Assembly: GCA_021014325.1 (NCBI GenBank)
Contig: CM037472.1
Span: 38,836,234 to 38,900,233 of the forward strand
Direction: 5' to 3'
From: Plazaster borealis
Taxonomy: Eukaryota > Echinodermata > Asteroidea > Forcipulatida > Labidiasteridae
Length of the DNA: 64,000 bases
Position numbers and translations under genes: made by a program. Positions 12,754 to 24,604 of the stretch are shown in pieces; within the stretch, counting starts at the first letter, position 1; the number at the start of each line of letters is the position of its first letter. Below the pieces are notes generated by a model that was not told where the DNA came from, made no database searches, and worked only from the letters and a program-made list of their open reading frames with translations.

Positions 12754-13315
12754 TACGGAGCTCTGGAAGTACCATCCGTCATGCTGAGATCCTGAGATAA
12801 TTTACTGGAGGATGATGACATCATAAACGTAAGATGACGACATGAGGTGATTTATCTCGGGATGACGACATCCTGAAGTAAGATGTCGTCCTCCCGATAT
12901 GTTTCATTTTAGGATGTCGACATCATGAAAATAAGATGTCAACTTCCGAGATAAGTTATTGGGAAGACAACATCTTCCTTTCAAGACGCCATCATCCTAA
13001 GATAAAATCCATCTGGAAGACGACATTCTGCTTCCAACATGCCGTCATCCCGAATTAAATCATCTCAGGATGTCGTCATCTTACGTTTATGATGTCATCA
13101 TCCTGCAGTAAATTATCTCAGGATCTCAACGAGTTGGCTGGCACTTCCAGAGCTCCGTAGAAATGTATATGGAAGACGACATTCTACTTTCAAGATGTCG
13201 TCATCCCGAGACAAATTATCTCAGGATGTCTTCATCTTACGTTCATGATGTCATCATCCTGCAGTAAATTATCTCAAGTTCTTAACAAATTCAACGGCAC
13301 TTTCAGAGCTCCGTA
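12754..13315. mobile_element. Foldback element with GACGACATC/GATGTCGTC core repeats
   Basis: The left end TACGGAGCTCTGGAAGT is inverted at 13143-13159 and again at 13299-13315 (ACTTTCAGAGCTCCGTA). Between are many degenerate 25-35-base units pairing GACGACATC-type and GATGTCGTC-type words with TTATCTC and GAGATAA. The last 155 bases look like a direct duplication of the right arm. This modular foldback layout recalls FB- or TU-type foldback transposons, an analogy by structure only. Confidence 0.65.
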
Positions 13316-14025
13316 AGAATCCCTCCGCCCACCAGGGTGTTTCAGTTAGTTCACATGCGACGATCTGAGGATCTGAGTGTTGTACGAATTACAATGACCA
13401 TGACAAATTCCACATTCTGCAATCATGGCCCAGACTGCGCAGGAATCTTAAGTCATGTCTATATACCAAGTCCTTTTAAACTGTCATTCCAAATTTGCTT
13501 AGCCTACAAAACTGTGTACAATGGTTCTAACTCGAGCTAAACAAAGACAAGACGAGTTCCGTCCTTCCTTCTTTTTCATCAGTAAAAACTGGGCAAAAGT
13601 AGAGAAACACAGAACCTTTCCAACTGTTAAGCGAAAAGCGTACTTTTATATATTCCAGTGATCGATTGAACACAATAATGGGAGACTGGTGCATACAAAG
13701 GATCACAAGGAAAGTTTTGTACGGATTTGTTCACGAACATTCAAACGGATCTCTCGGGTTGATAACTCCTGGTTTAGCTGCCCATTTGCGGCACTTGAAT
13801 GAAGTGTGCATGAGGATCGAGGGTGGGCTTAAGATTGTGGCCCCGACCCACACCAAACAAGGTGTTCCACTCAGTTTATGTTATTATAAAACTGGTTCTA
13901 CTGAGAAATGTTTAGCAATTATTGATGGAAATTGTTTTGCTCCATGTTTAAAGGTTCTAATTCAACTTATAACTGACATAAATTGCCTTCTAAAAGTTTA
14001 ACATCTAAATTATTGACTCTCCTGC
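13316..14025. other. No supported gene
   Basis: A 111-codon + strand frame at 13666-14001 would start at TTG and has no recognisable motif. It ends just before the family A element. Confidence 0.35.
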
Positions 14026-14400
14026 TTAAAGGTATCGTACACGTTTGGTAATAACTCAAAACAAATATTAGCATAAAAACTTACTTGGTAACAAGCAACG
14101 GAGAGCTGTTGATAGTATAAAACATTGTAGGAAACGACTCCCTCTGAAGTAACGTAGTTTTTGAGAAAGAGGTAATTTCTCACTAAAATAATAAAAACTT
14201 CTTGCAAGAAGTTTTTATTCCTATCTGAAAGCACACAAATTTGTACAACAAGGGTGTTTTTCTTTCATCATTTTCTTGCAGCTTCGATGACCAATATTGA
14301 GCCCAAATTTTCACAGGCTTGTTATGTTATGCATATGTTGGGATATACCAAGTGAGAACACTGGTCTTTGACAATTACCAAACGTGTACAGCGCCTTTAA
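14026..14400 (-). mobile_element. TTAA-ended MITE, family A
   Basis: The element is bounded by TTAA on both sides, with terminal inverted repeats close to AAAGGCACTGnACACGTTTG. The interior contains the modules shared by all family A copies: the CCTGTGAAAATTT block, the central palindrome around CTTCTTGCAAGAAG at about 14200, the ACTACGTTACTTCAGAGGGAG block and ACCAAGTAAGTTTTTATG. It encodes nothing. Length about 375 bp. TTAA targets are typical of piggyBac-like transposons, but the mobilising enzyme is unknown. Confidence 0.8.
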
Positions 14401-14683
14401 ATTGCGTTGTTATTTGCATTTCGAAGTTGGAACCCTTGGAAGTCAGACATTCTACAATCTTAAGTGAACTCCAGCTTTGATCACATCGATGGAATGACTC
14501 CCGTAGATTATCTTTTTTAAGAAACAGTCTAGTTTATAGTCGGGCACACAGCAATCTGGATCGAGACACCTAGAGAAACATCAATTCTAGACGTTACGAT
14601 TACACCAGCTAAACCGCTGCGTAACCTGGGTGTGGTGTTTGCTCCTCCGATGAGCATGATCATGACCACGTTTCTTCAATCGT

Positions 14684-14997
14684 TTAATTATTGTACACTT
14701 TTGGTAACAGCTCAAAATCAGTGTCCACATTTTGTGTGATTCAACATATGCATGAACAAACAAACCTGTGAAAGTTTGAGCTCAATATTGGTCATCGAGA
14801 TCACGAGAAAATAGTGAAAAGAGACCTTATGTGTTTTCTGTTTTTTCAAAATATCGCGCGTGATAAAAACTATTGTTTTACTCATTTCTCAGAAACGATA
14901 GCATTTTAGGCAGAAATATTATAAGGAACCCTTTCAACCATTACTTACTTTAAATCATGTGTTTTTCGATCTTACCAATAGTGTACAGGGCCTTTAA
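14684..14997 (+). mobile_element. TTAA-ended MITE, diverged family A relative
   Basis: TTAA-flanked with ends ATTGTACACTTTTGGTAA and CCAATAGTGTACAGGGCC. The interior keeps ACATATGCATGAA, CCTGTGAAAGTTT and GGTCATCGA blocks but lacks the CTTCTTGCAAGAAG palindrome and has a different right half. It lies under 300 bp from the copy at 14026. Confidence 0.6.
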
Positions 14998-15156
14998 ATG
15001 TGTCAGTTTTCATCTCCGGAACCTGTCACACATTCATCGTTTCACGAACCAAGAGACATGTACATTGACTGTCCAGTGGCTAATCTTCTCCCAGATTGAC
15101 ATACGGAAATGCGTTGCTTTTTAAGGTGCCAATGAAGGTGACTTAACTCATCTGCA

Positions 15157-15540
15157 ACGGCTAATAACCGGGGCCGCCATTGCTCGTGTTGGCCGTGACC
15201 ATCCGAGCGCTGCATTGTTACGTCGCCTTCAATGGTTACCAATCCGAACACGCATTAATTTCAAGATTCTTGTCATTACAATTGTATAACTCTATGGCAC
15301 CTTCAAGAACTCATCTCTTTCAACACATCTGTCTATGCCACTCGCTCATCATTTGCCAAAGCACACCTTCATAACCCCTAAACCATAGGGAAAGGACAAA
15401 CTAAGTCATGTACTGGAGATCGTGCCTTTCAAGCGTCTACCCCATCGGCTCTGGACGTCCCTTCCCTGTAACATCCAGGAAGCCAACACCAGCTCCTCAA
15501 AAAAAGACACAACAATCATTTATATTTGTGTAATCATGCC
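15157..15540 (+). pseudogene. CR1/L2-like LINE ORF2 3' fragment, frameshifted
   Basis: Translation from 15158 gives RLITGAAIARVGRDHPSAAL and then LRRLQWLPIRTRINFKILVI, matching the post-catalytic region of CR1/L2-clade reverse transcriptases (HWLPVRxRIxFK). After a stop and frame change it resumes with NSMAPS, and later (15418 on) with DRAFQAST followed by LLKK and HLY, the usual C-terminal layout. Stops and frameshifts show it is dead. The polymerase catalytic part is not present. Confidence 0.65.
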
Positions 15541-15703
15541 ATTTATTATTTTGTTGTGTAGTTTTGTTCAAATCTTAAGTTTTATCTGCATTCATATGTA
15601 AGCTTTTGAAACGCTGCAATCTTTGTGGGGCGTTATATGTACTCCGACCCTTCCTAGCCAAAGCAATAGTACAGGATCCGGTGATATTATTTGATTAACA
15701 GTC

Positions 15704-16105
15704 ATGGTGGAGTCAGGACCCCAATCCTACAGGAGAGAAATCAAGGTGTCGATTCGGATAACACTCTGCATTCCTCCACATGTCCCACCGTGTTCCCTAC
15801 GCTCTTCCTCAGAGAACCTCTTGGCCGAACATCGCACCGTCTCTAGAGCTGGTTCACGTGCATTTTCAGCTGCTGCTCCAAATATATGGAACTCATTGCC
15901 ATCACATCTTCGCCATACAACTACACTTGGACATTTCAAGAAACTACTTAAGACTCATTTATATCGAAATACTTGACAGTTTTATTTGATTACACATTGG
16001 AACATCTTGAGTTTAGACTTTTTTGTTGTTGCATCTTCTGTAGGTGCTTTGTAACCTTAGGAAAAAGGCGCCTGATATAAATGCTGATAAAAAATGTATG
16101 TATTG
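15704..16105 (+). pseudogene. Second CR1/L2-like LINE C-terminus and 3' end
   Basis: A 90-codon frame (15704-15976) ends with the motif series RAFSAAAPNIWNSLPSHLR and FKKLLKTHLY, characteristic of the ORF2 C-terminus. It is followed by a short 3' UTR and GGCGCCTGATATAAATGCTG, the typical stem-loop-like tail. Because this repeats the C-terminal region already present at 15418-15530, two LINE tails lie in tandem. Confidence 0.72.
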
Positions 16106-17613
16106 AACAGCCCTTCGCGCTTCACCTTTTTTCAGTTCCACCATAATTGAGTATATTTTGTGCTCATTTTGTGTTCTCATTATCAACTCTGTTCTGCCCC
16201 ACCCTAACCCCCATCCCCCCTTCCCGACGGAAACTGCCCGCAGGGTACCTGCTAAATCACTTGACCCGTGTGACCACCAAAGCGTAGACGATGCTGATGC
16301 ATTCAGCAGTTAACACACACATCACGGCCAGACAACCTGTGAAATCTCAGGTAATCGAGCATTGAGAACGTGTAAATCCACAGTAGGAAAAAACCCACAC
16401 CTCCTGGTCAATAATTAATTAAGACATCTGCCTGCATAAGTGAACATGTAAATGGGATTTAAGTGCAAACCATAAATCCAAAATTCGCATTCATAAATAC
16501 TTCAGGATATAAACAAAGATTATTTTTTAAGCGGATGGTCCTAAGGGATATTTTTCTTTTGCAGGGAACACTTCGAAGCTTATTTTAAAATACCTGTTAA
16601 AAATTATTTGAAGGGGCACTCTCACTGAGAATGTATTATGATGGCAGGTGTAATGTTGTTCACGTTTGATGAGACCTTTACGTTTTGAGGTGCATTGGCA
16701 TTTCCATATGGAATGTCTATGAGATGACGTATGACTTCGGTCAGACTCAATATCATCCACTTGTTTTAGATGACAAACTAAACCAGCCTGCAATGAGACA
16801 TCATATGACGGGAATCAGTGTGTGTGATGGGGAGGGGGGGGGGGGGCAGGGGGCGGGAGAATTTATCCAGATTCCGGGACACAGGGGCGAGGGCCCATTT
16901 CTGAGTTAGGCTGACCGTGAAAGTGGTTTTATAAATGAGATTTTGCCTCGGATTCTGTGTTAGTTGGATAAGGTTTCGGATCAGTTTAGCACAGATTCCG
17001 GGTCACACTGACCACCAAGAAATGGGTCAGGCTCCATGGGACCCGGAGTCCGGGTCAATCACTCAGGACCCGGAATTTTTTTAATAGTGTACATAGCTTT
17101 TTTCCTGCACGATTGTCAAATAATCTGATCATTTTTATTGAAGGGCCTTGTTATAGTTGCAGTTTACAGTTTACAAAAGTCATATTTGTCCAATTTGAGG
17201 ACATTGTTGCAAGGTTCTAAAATCCATTCCAAGACTCCCCTCACCTTAAAAGGCGAAATATTTTCTCCAGTTGAAGATCATTTAAAAACAGAAAATAAAA
17301 TATCCCATTTTGTGAATTTCATTGCTTTTTCTTCAGTCAAAGGAGGTACGTCAAGACAAGTTCTTTCAGATAAAACTAATCGAGATGTTCATTAACAAAA
17401 TAATCAATTTTCATAGATGAGTAACTTCTACTGCTCATGGGACATCGTGCACAGTTGTTTCTAATAGCTCAAGGAGACGACTTGTCTTTGAAAGGGAAAA
17501 GTGCATGAATAATTTAAGAAATGATCCGATGAAGTATAATGCCTTCATCAGGCTTAGAAGCTTATTGTATGATTGCCATTGTGCGATGTTTTGTTCGAGA
17601 CGGATGACATCAA
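16106..17613. other. No supported gene
   Basis: Contains a G run (16831-16857) and, at 16868-17080, scattered repeats of GATTCCGGG/ACCCGGA words including the near-palindrome GACCCGGAGTCCGGGTC. No gene seen. Confidence 0.4.
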
Positions 17614-18183
17614 CACTGTTAAAAATGTCCGTAAATTTACGGACTCCGTGAAGTGAAATATCCCGTATTTTCGCCGTAATTTTACGGACTTTCCGTAAAT
17701 GTAAATATTAATTATGCTAATAAGCGTAATTACAATCAACCACATTTGCCCAAACACCTACACATAATATAGGACATGTAAGTACATACTGTTATTTCAC
17801 CCACAACCGTGTACACATGTACAAACTCATGTTAAGGGTTTTTTATTTTACGGAATTAAAAAACTTTTCCGGTAATAGAGCTGCAGGAATACGGAACTAT
17901 ATTTTTGTTCTGGCAGCTCTATTACCGGAAAAGTTTTTTAATTCCGTAAAATAAAAAACCCTTAACATGAGTTTGTACATGTGTACACGGTTGTGGGTGA
18001 AATAACAATATGTACTTACATGTACTATATTATGTGTAGGTGTTTGGGCAAATGTGGTTGATTGTAATTATGCTTATTAGCATAATTAATATTTACATTT
18101 ACGGAAAGTCCGTAAAATTACGGCGAAAATACGGAATAGTTCACTTTACGGACTCCGTAAATATACGGACATTTTTAACAGTG
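17614..18183. mobile_element. Large foldback element, arms about 270 bp
   Basis: CACTGTTAAAAATGTCCGTA starts the element and its complement ends it. The two arms are almost identical along about 270 bases, and the loop is under 30 bases (around 17885-17912). Mirrored open frames on opposite strands (17554-17757 minus, 18040-18378 plus) are a by-product of the symmetry. No clear target duplication is seen. As RNA or single-stranded DNA it would fold into a very long hairpin. Confidence 0.8.
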
Positions 18184-19889
18184 AACATTGTATTGTTAAC
18201 ATTCTATAATCCCGCTTTCATAATAGTTGTCATGGAAACAGTACTGCATGGAAACCATTTTTGTTACAAGATTATTGGTATATTTCAAAACAGATCAGTA
18301 ATTTACCTTAATCAACTCCAATCTAATTTCCCGCCCTTTCAGAGCTCTGGTACTGCCCCAACCCTTTTCTTAGAGTGAGCAATTTCCGCAAAAGGGCTGT
18401 GTTTCCTCGCTTTTTTGTGAGTCCACTGTTATGTGGAGTGCTCCTTACGTTGATGAACCATGCTATGACATCCCATCTTGTTTTACCTCATAGTGACCTA
18501 GTTCCGGCCTCGTAATTGATAATGCTTTCTGAGCAATCAAATCTTCTTCCTATATCCGCACGTATCGAGGTTTCTTCATGCTAAAATCTAAGCGACCAAG
18601 CTTCAAGCCAGGATATTTCTACGAACATTGCTACAACAAATAAAGATAATAATTGTGTGCTAATAGTGAACCACATGCCTTTTTAAACAGGAAAATCAGT
18701 GTAGCTTTATTTGGTTTTTGCCCCTTACACCGGTTCGTATTAAGCACTGTATACTCAGTACTTTCCCGAGTCCTGCGAAAAACAGAAAAACACATGCATA
18801 TCACTCAGGTAGGATTCGAACCCACGACCTGTAGCTTTATCAAGCTCCCGTGAAAAATTAGTCTTTTCTTTGAGCATTTTAACGTTAAGATAATTGTTCA
18901 AACAAATCTCTTCATTTTAATCACACAAAATATTCCTAGACAGGTCTTTTAAAAGGGTGATTAATATGGATTGTGTGTTATTTTCAAACAGTCTTCTAAG
19001 CGCAACATCAAAACAAATTTAATCACAATTTTACACTGGATATTTACTTTGGGCTTTCGAAGACCTTAATTTATTAGAAAGAGCAAATATTAAAAAAAAC
19101 CGGCAGCACTATGTGCGAGTGCTTTTTCATATAAGGCTGATAATAACAGAATCTCGCTAAGCATAGCAAAATTTTGCTTTGCAAAACAGGTGACCACCAC
19201 AATGACAACTTAACGTACATCGGTATCAACTGGTGCCCCCCACGCTAATCAAGTACATTGTTCAACGATTGAACCTGCTTAATGAAATCTGACGCTATTT
19301 AAAGCTGCAGTTATAGCAAATTATGACATCATAACAAAAATTATATCATAGTCTTAAAGAGATTCGTTTCATCTGCGAGTAACGTCCCTCAAGAAATGTG
19401 TCACACCAGCTTTACAAGTGGTTCATTTCTAACCAAGCGTGTGCATTTACCGAGCTTCAATTTCCTGTTCGCAGTTCATTAACTCACGTATAATTTCCCC
19501 CATAACTGTATCACTTACGCCAATTTGTATAACTCCACATACGAAACACAATTTTTCATTAAAGCATAGCTTCTTGCTGCCTTTGGCGTCTTTCCTCCAT
19601 TGTTTTATTATTAACCTACACAATTGTCATGACCTGATTTTGTTATACTAATTGTAGAACAAATTATGCAAGGTCACATAATTCCTTGACAAAATTAAAA
19701 AAGAAAGCAAGATAAAATCAGTTACCCATGAGGAATGATATCAACATATTTCAGATATTCTTTTTATAACACAAAAGGGTAAATTCTCCCACGGTTGATA
19801 AGAAAAGGGGGAAAAACAAATGGCAGCTGAGCCAAACTGTACTTTATATCCCATCGTGGTACAAACTGATTGCTGACTTATCTAGCGCA
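18184..19889. other. Upstream of the promoter-like block; no supported gene
   Basis: AT-rich with one SINE (18690-18850). No frame with recognisable features. Sequence immediately before 19890 includes a TTAAAAAAGAAAGCAAG stretch but no further CCAAT cluster. Confidence 0.4.
18690..18850 (-). mobile_element. tRNA-derived SINE, same family as at 9893
   Basis: On the minus strand the B box GGTTCGAATCC (complement of GGATTCGAACC near 18811-18821) is followed by TACCTGAGTG, a TATGCATG stretch and GCAGGACTCGGGAAAGTACT, matching the body of the 9893 copy. The A-box end is poorly kept. Confidence 0.6.
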
Positions 19890-20077
19890 CAACAGCCAAT
19901 CAGACGACATTATACACCCAAGCTCCACCCCCTGCATCTCGATTGGACGAGGATCGTTGCCATCAAGCTCAGCCATTGGTCAGAGCTTTATGTCAGTTAC
20001 AAAGTCAGTGTGCATTTCTTATGGCTATAATGCTACGCGGTACAATGTATAAGAGAGCAAGCCGAAGTGTCCAAAGC
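19890..20077 (+). promoter_or_regulatory. Promoter-like block: three CCAAT boxes, CACCC box, TATA-like box
   Basis: A direct CCAAT lies at 19896-19900 within AGCCAATCAG, and inverted copies (ATTGG) at 19942-19946 and 19975-19979, in contexts typical of NF-Y sites. A CCACCCCC stretch lies at 19925-19932. TATAAG at 20048-20053 is about 70 bases after the last CCAAT box and would place transcription start near 20075-20082. This spacing is that of a TATA-type RNA polymerase II promoter. No other place in the window shows such a cluster. Which gene it drives is inference; the next supported + strand exon is the neuropeptide exon at 42191. Confidence 0.5.
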
Positions 20078-20272
20078 TACCTTGTCAAAAACTCAGGCCT
20101 TCCTATCCACCGATTCTAACCCTACAGCATACAGTCTGACACTTGCTTGGAAAACCCAGATGCTCACAGTATTTCACTGACTGAGCTTTTTGCTTTTGGA
20201 CCAAGACCACTCGGTGATTTTGTATTGCGTTCGCTCGTCTCCAAAGACATCCGAGGATTTCTACGTCTTGAG
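20078..20272 (+). other. Candidate untranslated first exon
   Basis: Downstream of the TATA-like box, a stretch with more G and C than its surroundings ends in CTTGAG then GTAAGG, a good splice donor with GT at 20273-20274. It carries one short upstream frame (ATGCTCACAGTATTTCACTGA, six codons) and no long frame, so it would be noncoding. If joined to the exon at 42191 it would make a first intron of about 22 kb. The exon could instead belong to an unrecognised gene or noncoding RNA. Confidence 0.4.
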
Positions 20273-20748
20273 GTAAGGTCGCTATCGAGAAGTCTTACTG
20301 TCTATTGAATGTTTAACACCTTGTGAGGGAATTTATCAGTGTACGGTTTAATGTTAGGACGGAGCTACCTCACTAAACAGGTATGCCAGTTTACTGTTTC
20401 TGAATCAATTAATCAAAATGCATCATGAAAGATTCATAGATGATTTAGCAGGATAAATATTGATGTTTTTATAAAGGTGCACATGATTTTGATGCTAAGA
20501 AATAGTCATCCAAATTAGACACAAATGCTGTCATTGATTTTGGAAATTGTGTTTGTATTCTTTTACCTCTTAATATAAACTGCAAGGTCAGGTAATGTAA
20601 CTTAACATATACGTTTAAAACACAATCATAATATGGGACATATTGTTTGCCTCCAGAAACATCCCCACCTGTGTCAATGAAACTTGTTTTTGAATAGTTT
20701 TATGACATGATTTTTAAGAAAAACAGTATATTTTAATGTACTTTCCGT

Positions 20749-21140
20749 TTAAAAGGGTCTGTATACGTTTGGTAATGACTCTGAAAATTAATGGCAATAA
20801 CAAACTTACTTGGTAAGAAGCACAGCAGCTTTGGATAGAATGCATTTTGAGAAACTTTTCACTTCGAAGTACTGCGGTTATGGAAAAAAGATATCAGTTT
20901 ATATCCCCCTAAGTTTGAATCTGAGAAGCGTTACTGCAGTAACGTTTCTCAGATTGTGTATTCCCATTTCAGGTTAATCTCCCTGCGTGGCCATAACAGC
21001 TCCAGATTTCCGGCAATATCTCAAAAATGCTACCACCTTTTGAAATGAAATTTTCACAGGTTAGTTTTATGTTATATATCGACAACTATGTATTGAAACA
21101 AACAGTGGGTCCCAATTACCAAACGTATACAATCCCTTAA
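20749..21140 (-). mobile_element. TTAA-ended MITE, family B
   Basis: Complete copy, opposite orientation to the one at 5898, with central palindrome GAAGCGTTACTGCAGTAACG at about 20930 and TTAA at both ends. It lies about 480 bp after the candidate first exon. Confidence 0.78.
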
Positions 21141-21821
21141 TGAAGAGGATGTTATATCTTTAGATAAAAGACAGCTGCAATACCAGACCCACCTGGGAAA
21201 CACTGCCCAAATTGAAATAAACACATGTCCACACACAGTCCCAAACACAAATCGTCCACAAGCCTCTGAACACAGCAAAATCATGATTGATGGACGTTGT
21301 GACAGAAACTGTCAGAAAAGTGCTGCCAGGGGCCCAAGTACACGAGTTAATTACTTATAATGGAAGGTATCATTCTGCCATTTAACGGTGTATTACGCAA
21401 ATGGTTGTAGGGAAAGTAGATTCATCCATGTATAGAAAATGCATTGAACTAAGGTTGTCTAGTTTCAGCATTTAGTGCTCGATATAAGACACGGTGTAAA
21501 CCTCTCCCCGTCCTTTAGAGGATAAATTTGTGTTCTGGGATTCTCAGAAGTTCTGTTGAGGGTTACTTCTGTACACGCAAGAGTGTGGGGGTATATGCCA
21601 CATATTGGGCATGGTACACGTTTCAAAGAAAACAAAACAAAGCATGGTATTTTGTTTTCAGGTTTGGTGCTTGTTCATCACGTACTTGTTATCACATAAA
21701 GACAATGAGACAAATCACACTGTGAAGATTAGGGGTTAGTGAGGATTAGGGGTTATTTAGATTTGGCAATCGAATTAAGCAACAATAATTAACAGTGTAA
21801 GAAGTAAGAGTGTAAGAAGTA

Positions 21822-22003
21822 ATAGTAAACTTGCGGGTACAACTATGTGTAAAAATCTCTTTTGGGAGGAGTGTTGGCTCTGAAAAGAGCCGGAGACGAG
21901 CAGAGTATACTGTTCAAAACGTCGAGACCACACCGGCTCTTTTCAGAGCCAACACTCCTCCCAAAAGAGATTTTACACATGGTTGTACCTGCAAGTTTAC
22001 TAT
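21822..22003. mobile_element. Hairpin element, GCGGGTACAAC ends (copy 1)
   Basis: The arms start ATAGTAAACTTGCGGGTACA and include the block AGTGTTGGCTCTGAAAAGAG, repeated in reverse on the other side; the loop holds AGTATACTGTTC. Homology with the second copy at 62597 continues past the right arm (to about 22052). Confidence 0.7.
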
Positions 22004-22052
22004 ATTTATAGTTACTTCTTATTTTCCACACGGTGCAAATCTTCAAACATCA

Positions 22053-24604
22053 CTTAATAAGAGTGTCTACAAATGTTCCCCCTCTCCCCCTATCCTGACA
22101 GTTTAGATGGACATGTTTCTCTGAAGAAATTGGCACATGACCTTTATTATCAGGGAGCTTTTAGATTGAATCGAAAATAATCGTTGTATTGTAGTCTGTA
22201 CTTTCATTTCAATTCATACTAAATCCAACCGACAAAACAGAGCTGAATTATGTGAATTGACAAAGGATAACAAAGAATTTAAAACTCCGGGCAATTATTA
22301 AATTAGTATCGTGACACACAAATCGGCAAAACACACTGTTTGCTTGAAATCTTGAGCATCCTTTTATTGAATTCACAATTATGTTTGCATGATATGTTTC
22401 CCTGGAAGTCTGTGAGATTGGATTGAATTCACTCCAGAAACCCAAGATATATCATCCATTTATTATGTTTCTGTAAAACTTAACATCCATTAACGGTAAC
22501 ATTTGGATGAAAATAGTGTTAGAAAATGTTGTGCCTGTTAACATAAGTCATTGTAGAAAGAAAGTTTGTAGCGATGTTGGGTCATCTAACTTGCAGGAAA
22601 AGTAGAAATGGTAAACAAATAAAAAATAAATACTTGAAATTACTTACTGTCAATCTGAAAGCCGATTGATAACAAAGTTTATACCAGTACAAATCGTCTA
22701 GAGATTTTGCCTTCTGAAGTACTGGTAAAGTCGAGAGAAATGACATTTAAAGAATTCCGACTTTACCTTTGCTTGTTTCTAATGCACAAATCCCTGCACA
22801 AACTCCATTAGAAAACATAAACTGTTAACAAAATAATTGTTTCCACTAAAACAGAATCACCTGACTCGACGAAATTTGCACAGGGTGGTTGTCAAACCAA
22901 AACGTGGAAATAAATGTATTCTTCCAAAAACCAATTGTCTTTTTACTTACGGTCACATTCAGACATTTGTTTTTCTTTTTCAAAAGATTAATTGCAAAAC
23001 AACACTTTTGTACACACTACTTTTTTTGTAATATTCAATGATGCTAGCTGAGTCATTACTAAGTGTCATTTCAAAGGACATTTCAAGAAGTCCGTCAGAA
23101 AATTAATTTCGTGACCTTGATTTCGAGAATTTCAACGATGACAAATTAATCATTAGGCCTACCACACATTTACAGAGCACACCTACTACAAACTGACTAA
23201 GGCACATTTTCCTCAATCCAATTATTAACCAACATCTGGAGGAGAAAAAAATAACCATTGCTTCCCGGAGACTGTTTGATTCGTATCCCCGTTCGGTTTG
23301 TCTGTTCAGTGTTCATTCCGATCAGTGTTTTCACTGATTAGAGTCGTGTGAAAACACCTGATGATGATGAAGTGAGTGTCCTTGGTGTGAGTTGATTGAG
23401 GGTGAGATACCTTATCCATTGGTGACATCTTGGTCTATCTCTTCAAGTACTGATTAAAGAAGCAACTTTTACACCTGAACCTCAGACCAGTAATATCCTC
23501 ACTGCTATCATTCAACTGGAATTCTTTACTTAGATTGGGGGAAGGCGGTAAGATCCAAGGATGAGTTTTCAATTTCGCCTTTGCGTTTTATTGTTTGTTT
23601 TGAGTTCAATGGACGTCGACAGAACACAATATGAATTTGTTTTCAAAGCTGTCATCAGCTTTCGTGACTTGATTCTTTAACAAGTCGCTCTCAATTTCCA
23701 ATATAGCTCCAAAAATCACCATTTCATTAACGCATGTTGATTTTGGCACATTGAAATGTAGACTGCTTATTAATCAGAGCTTCGCTGCCAGGTTATAATT
23801 TCCTGGGACAGTTGGATAATGTTTTTCATTTTGCAGCCAACCGGTTTTTCATCCGGTTGTGCTGCCAAATCGTTCAGATCTTAATGATTTTTGTTTCTTG
23901 CTTTTTATACGCTAGCCTCATTGAAATATCAAACCTGGCAGTTTGAACAGTCCTTACAAAGAATTTAGCCTGGAGGAAATAGCTGTTTACAATTTCCCAC
24001 AAAAGAATGGCCCGGGCATATCTTTTCTTGTTACATCAATTGAGATATTTCATCCAGTTATGCCAACATTTAATGAAATACCCGCTAGAAAATATTATCC
24101 CTCTTGGCAGAAATCATTTGAAGAAAGAACGTTGGATGTGATTTACCGGACACAGCAAATTGTGCTTGCGGACAGCCTAAAGGCCTACATAAATGATATT
24201 CATTGAAAGTAAATTATTGATTAATTTCATTCGGAAGTCCTCTGATTAGAAAGATGAAGTTCTCACCCAAAGCAATCCTCCAAAGAAATATTATCGTCTG
24301 AAACACTGTAAAACGAAGAGTTAAAATAACATTTGAAGACCCTTCAAATCACCATTATTTGTTTTGATTGCAGCAATCGAAATAAGCACGTGTAAGAACG
24401 GGAGCAAAATCCCTGACAAAACATACACCGTTTTCGTTATGCACACTTAAATGTTGTCACACATAATTTGATGGAATGTTCACAGGTCGGTTAAATGGTG
24501 TGTTTATTGAAACTTAGAGAATTGAAATGAATTCTACTGTTTCAAAAAACAATGATCTGATATGCTTTTAAACACGTGACTAAAACACAGCCATGCTTTT
24601 AAAG
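22053..24604. other. No supported gene
   Basis: AT-rich. An 87-codon frame at 23943-24206 would start at TTG and shows no known motif. Nothing else seen. Confidence 0.4.

Noticed and set aside
13666..14001. 111-codon frame
   Set aside because: It needs a TTG start and shows no motif.
17554..18378. Two similar membrane-like frames on opposite strands
   Set aside because: They are mirror images caused by the 570-bp foldback.
23943..24206. 87-codon frame
   Set aside because: It needs a TTG start, has no domain and no splice borders.
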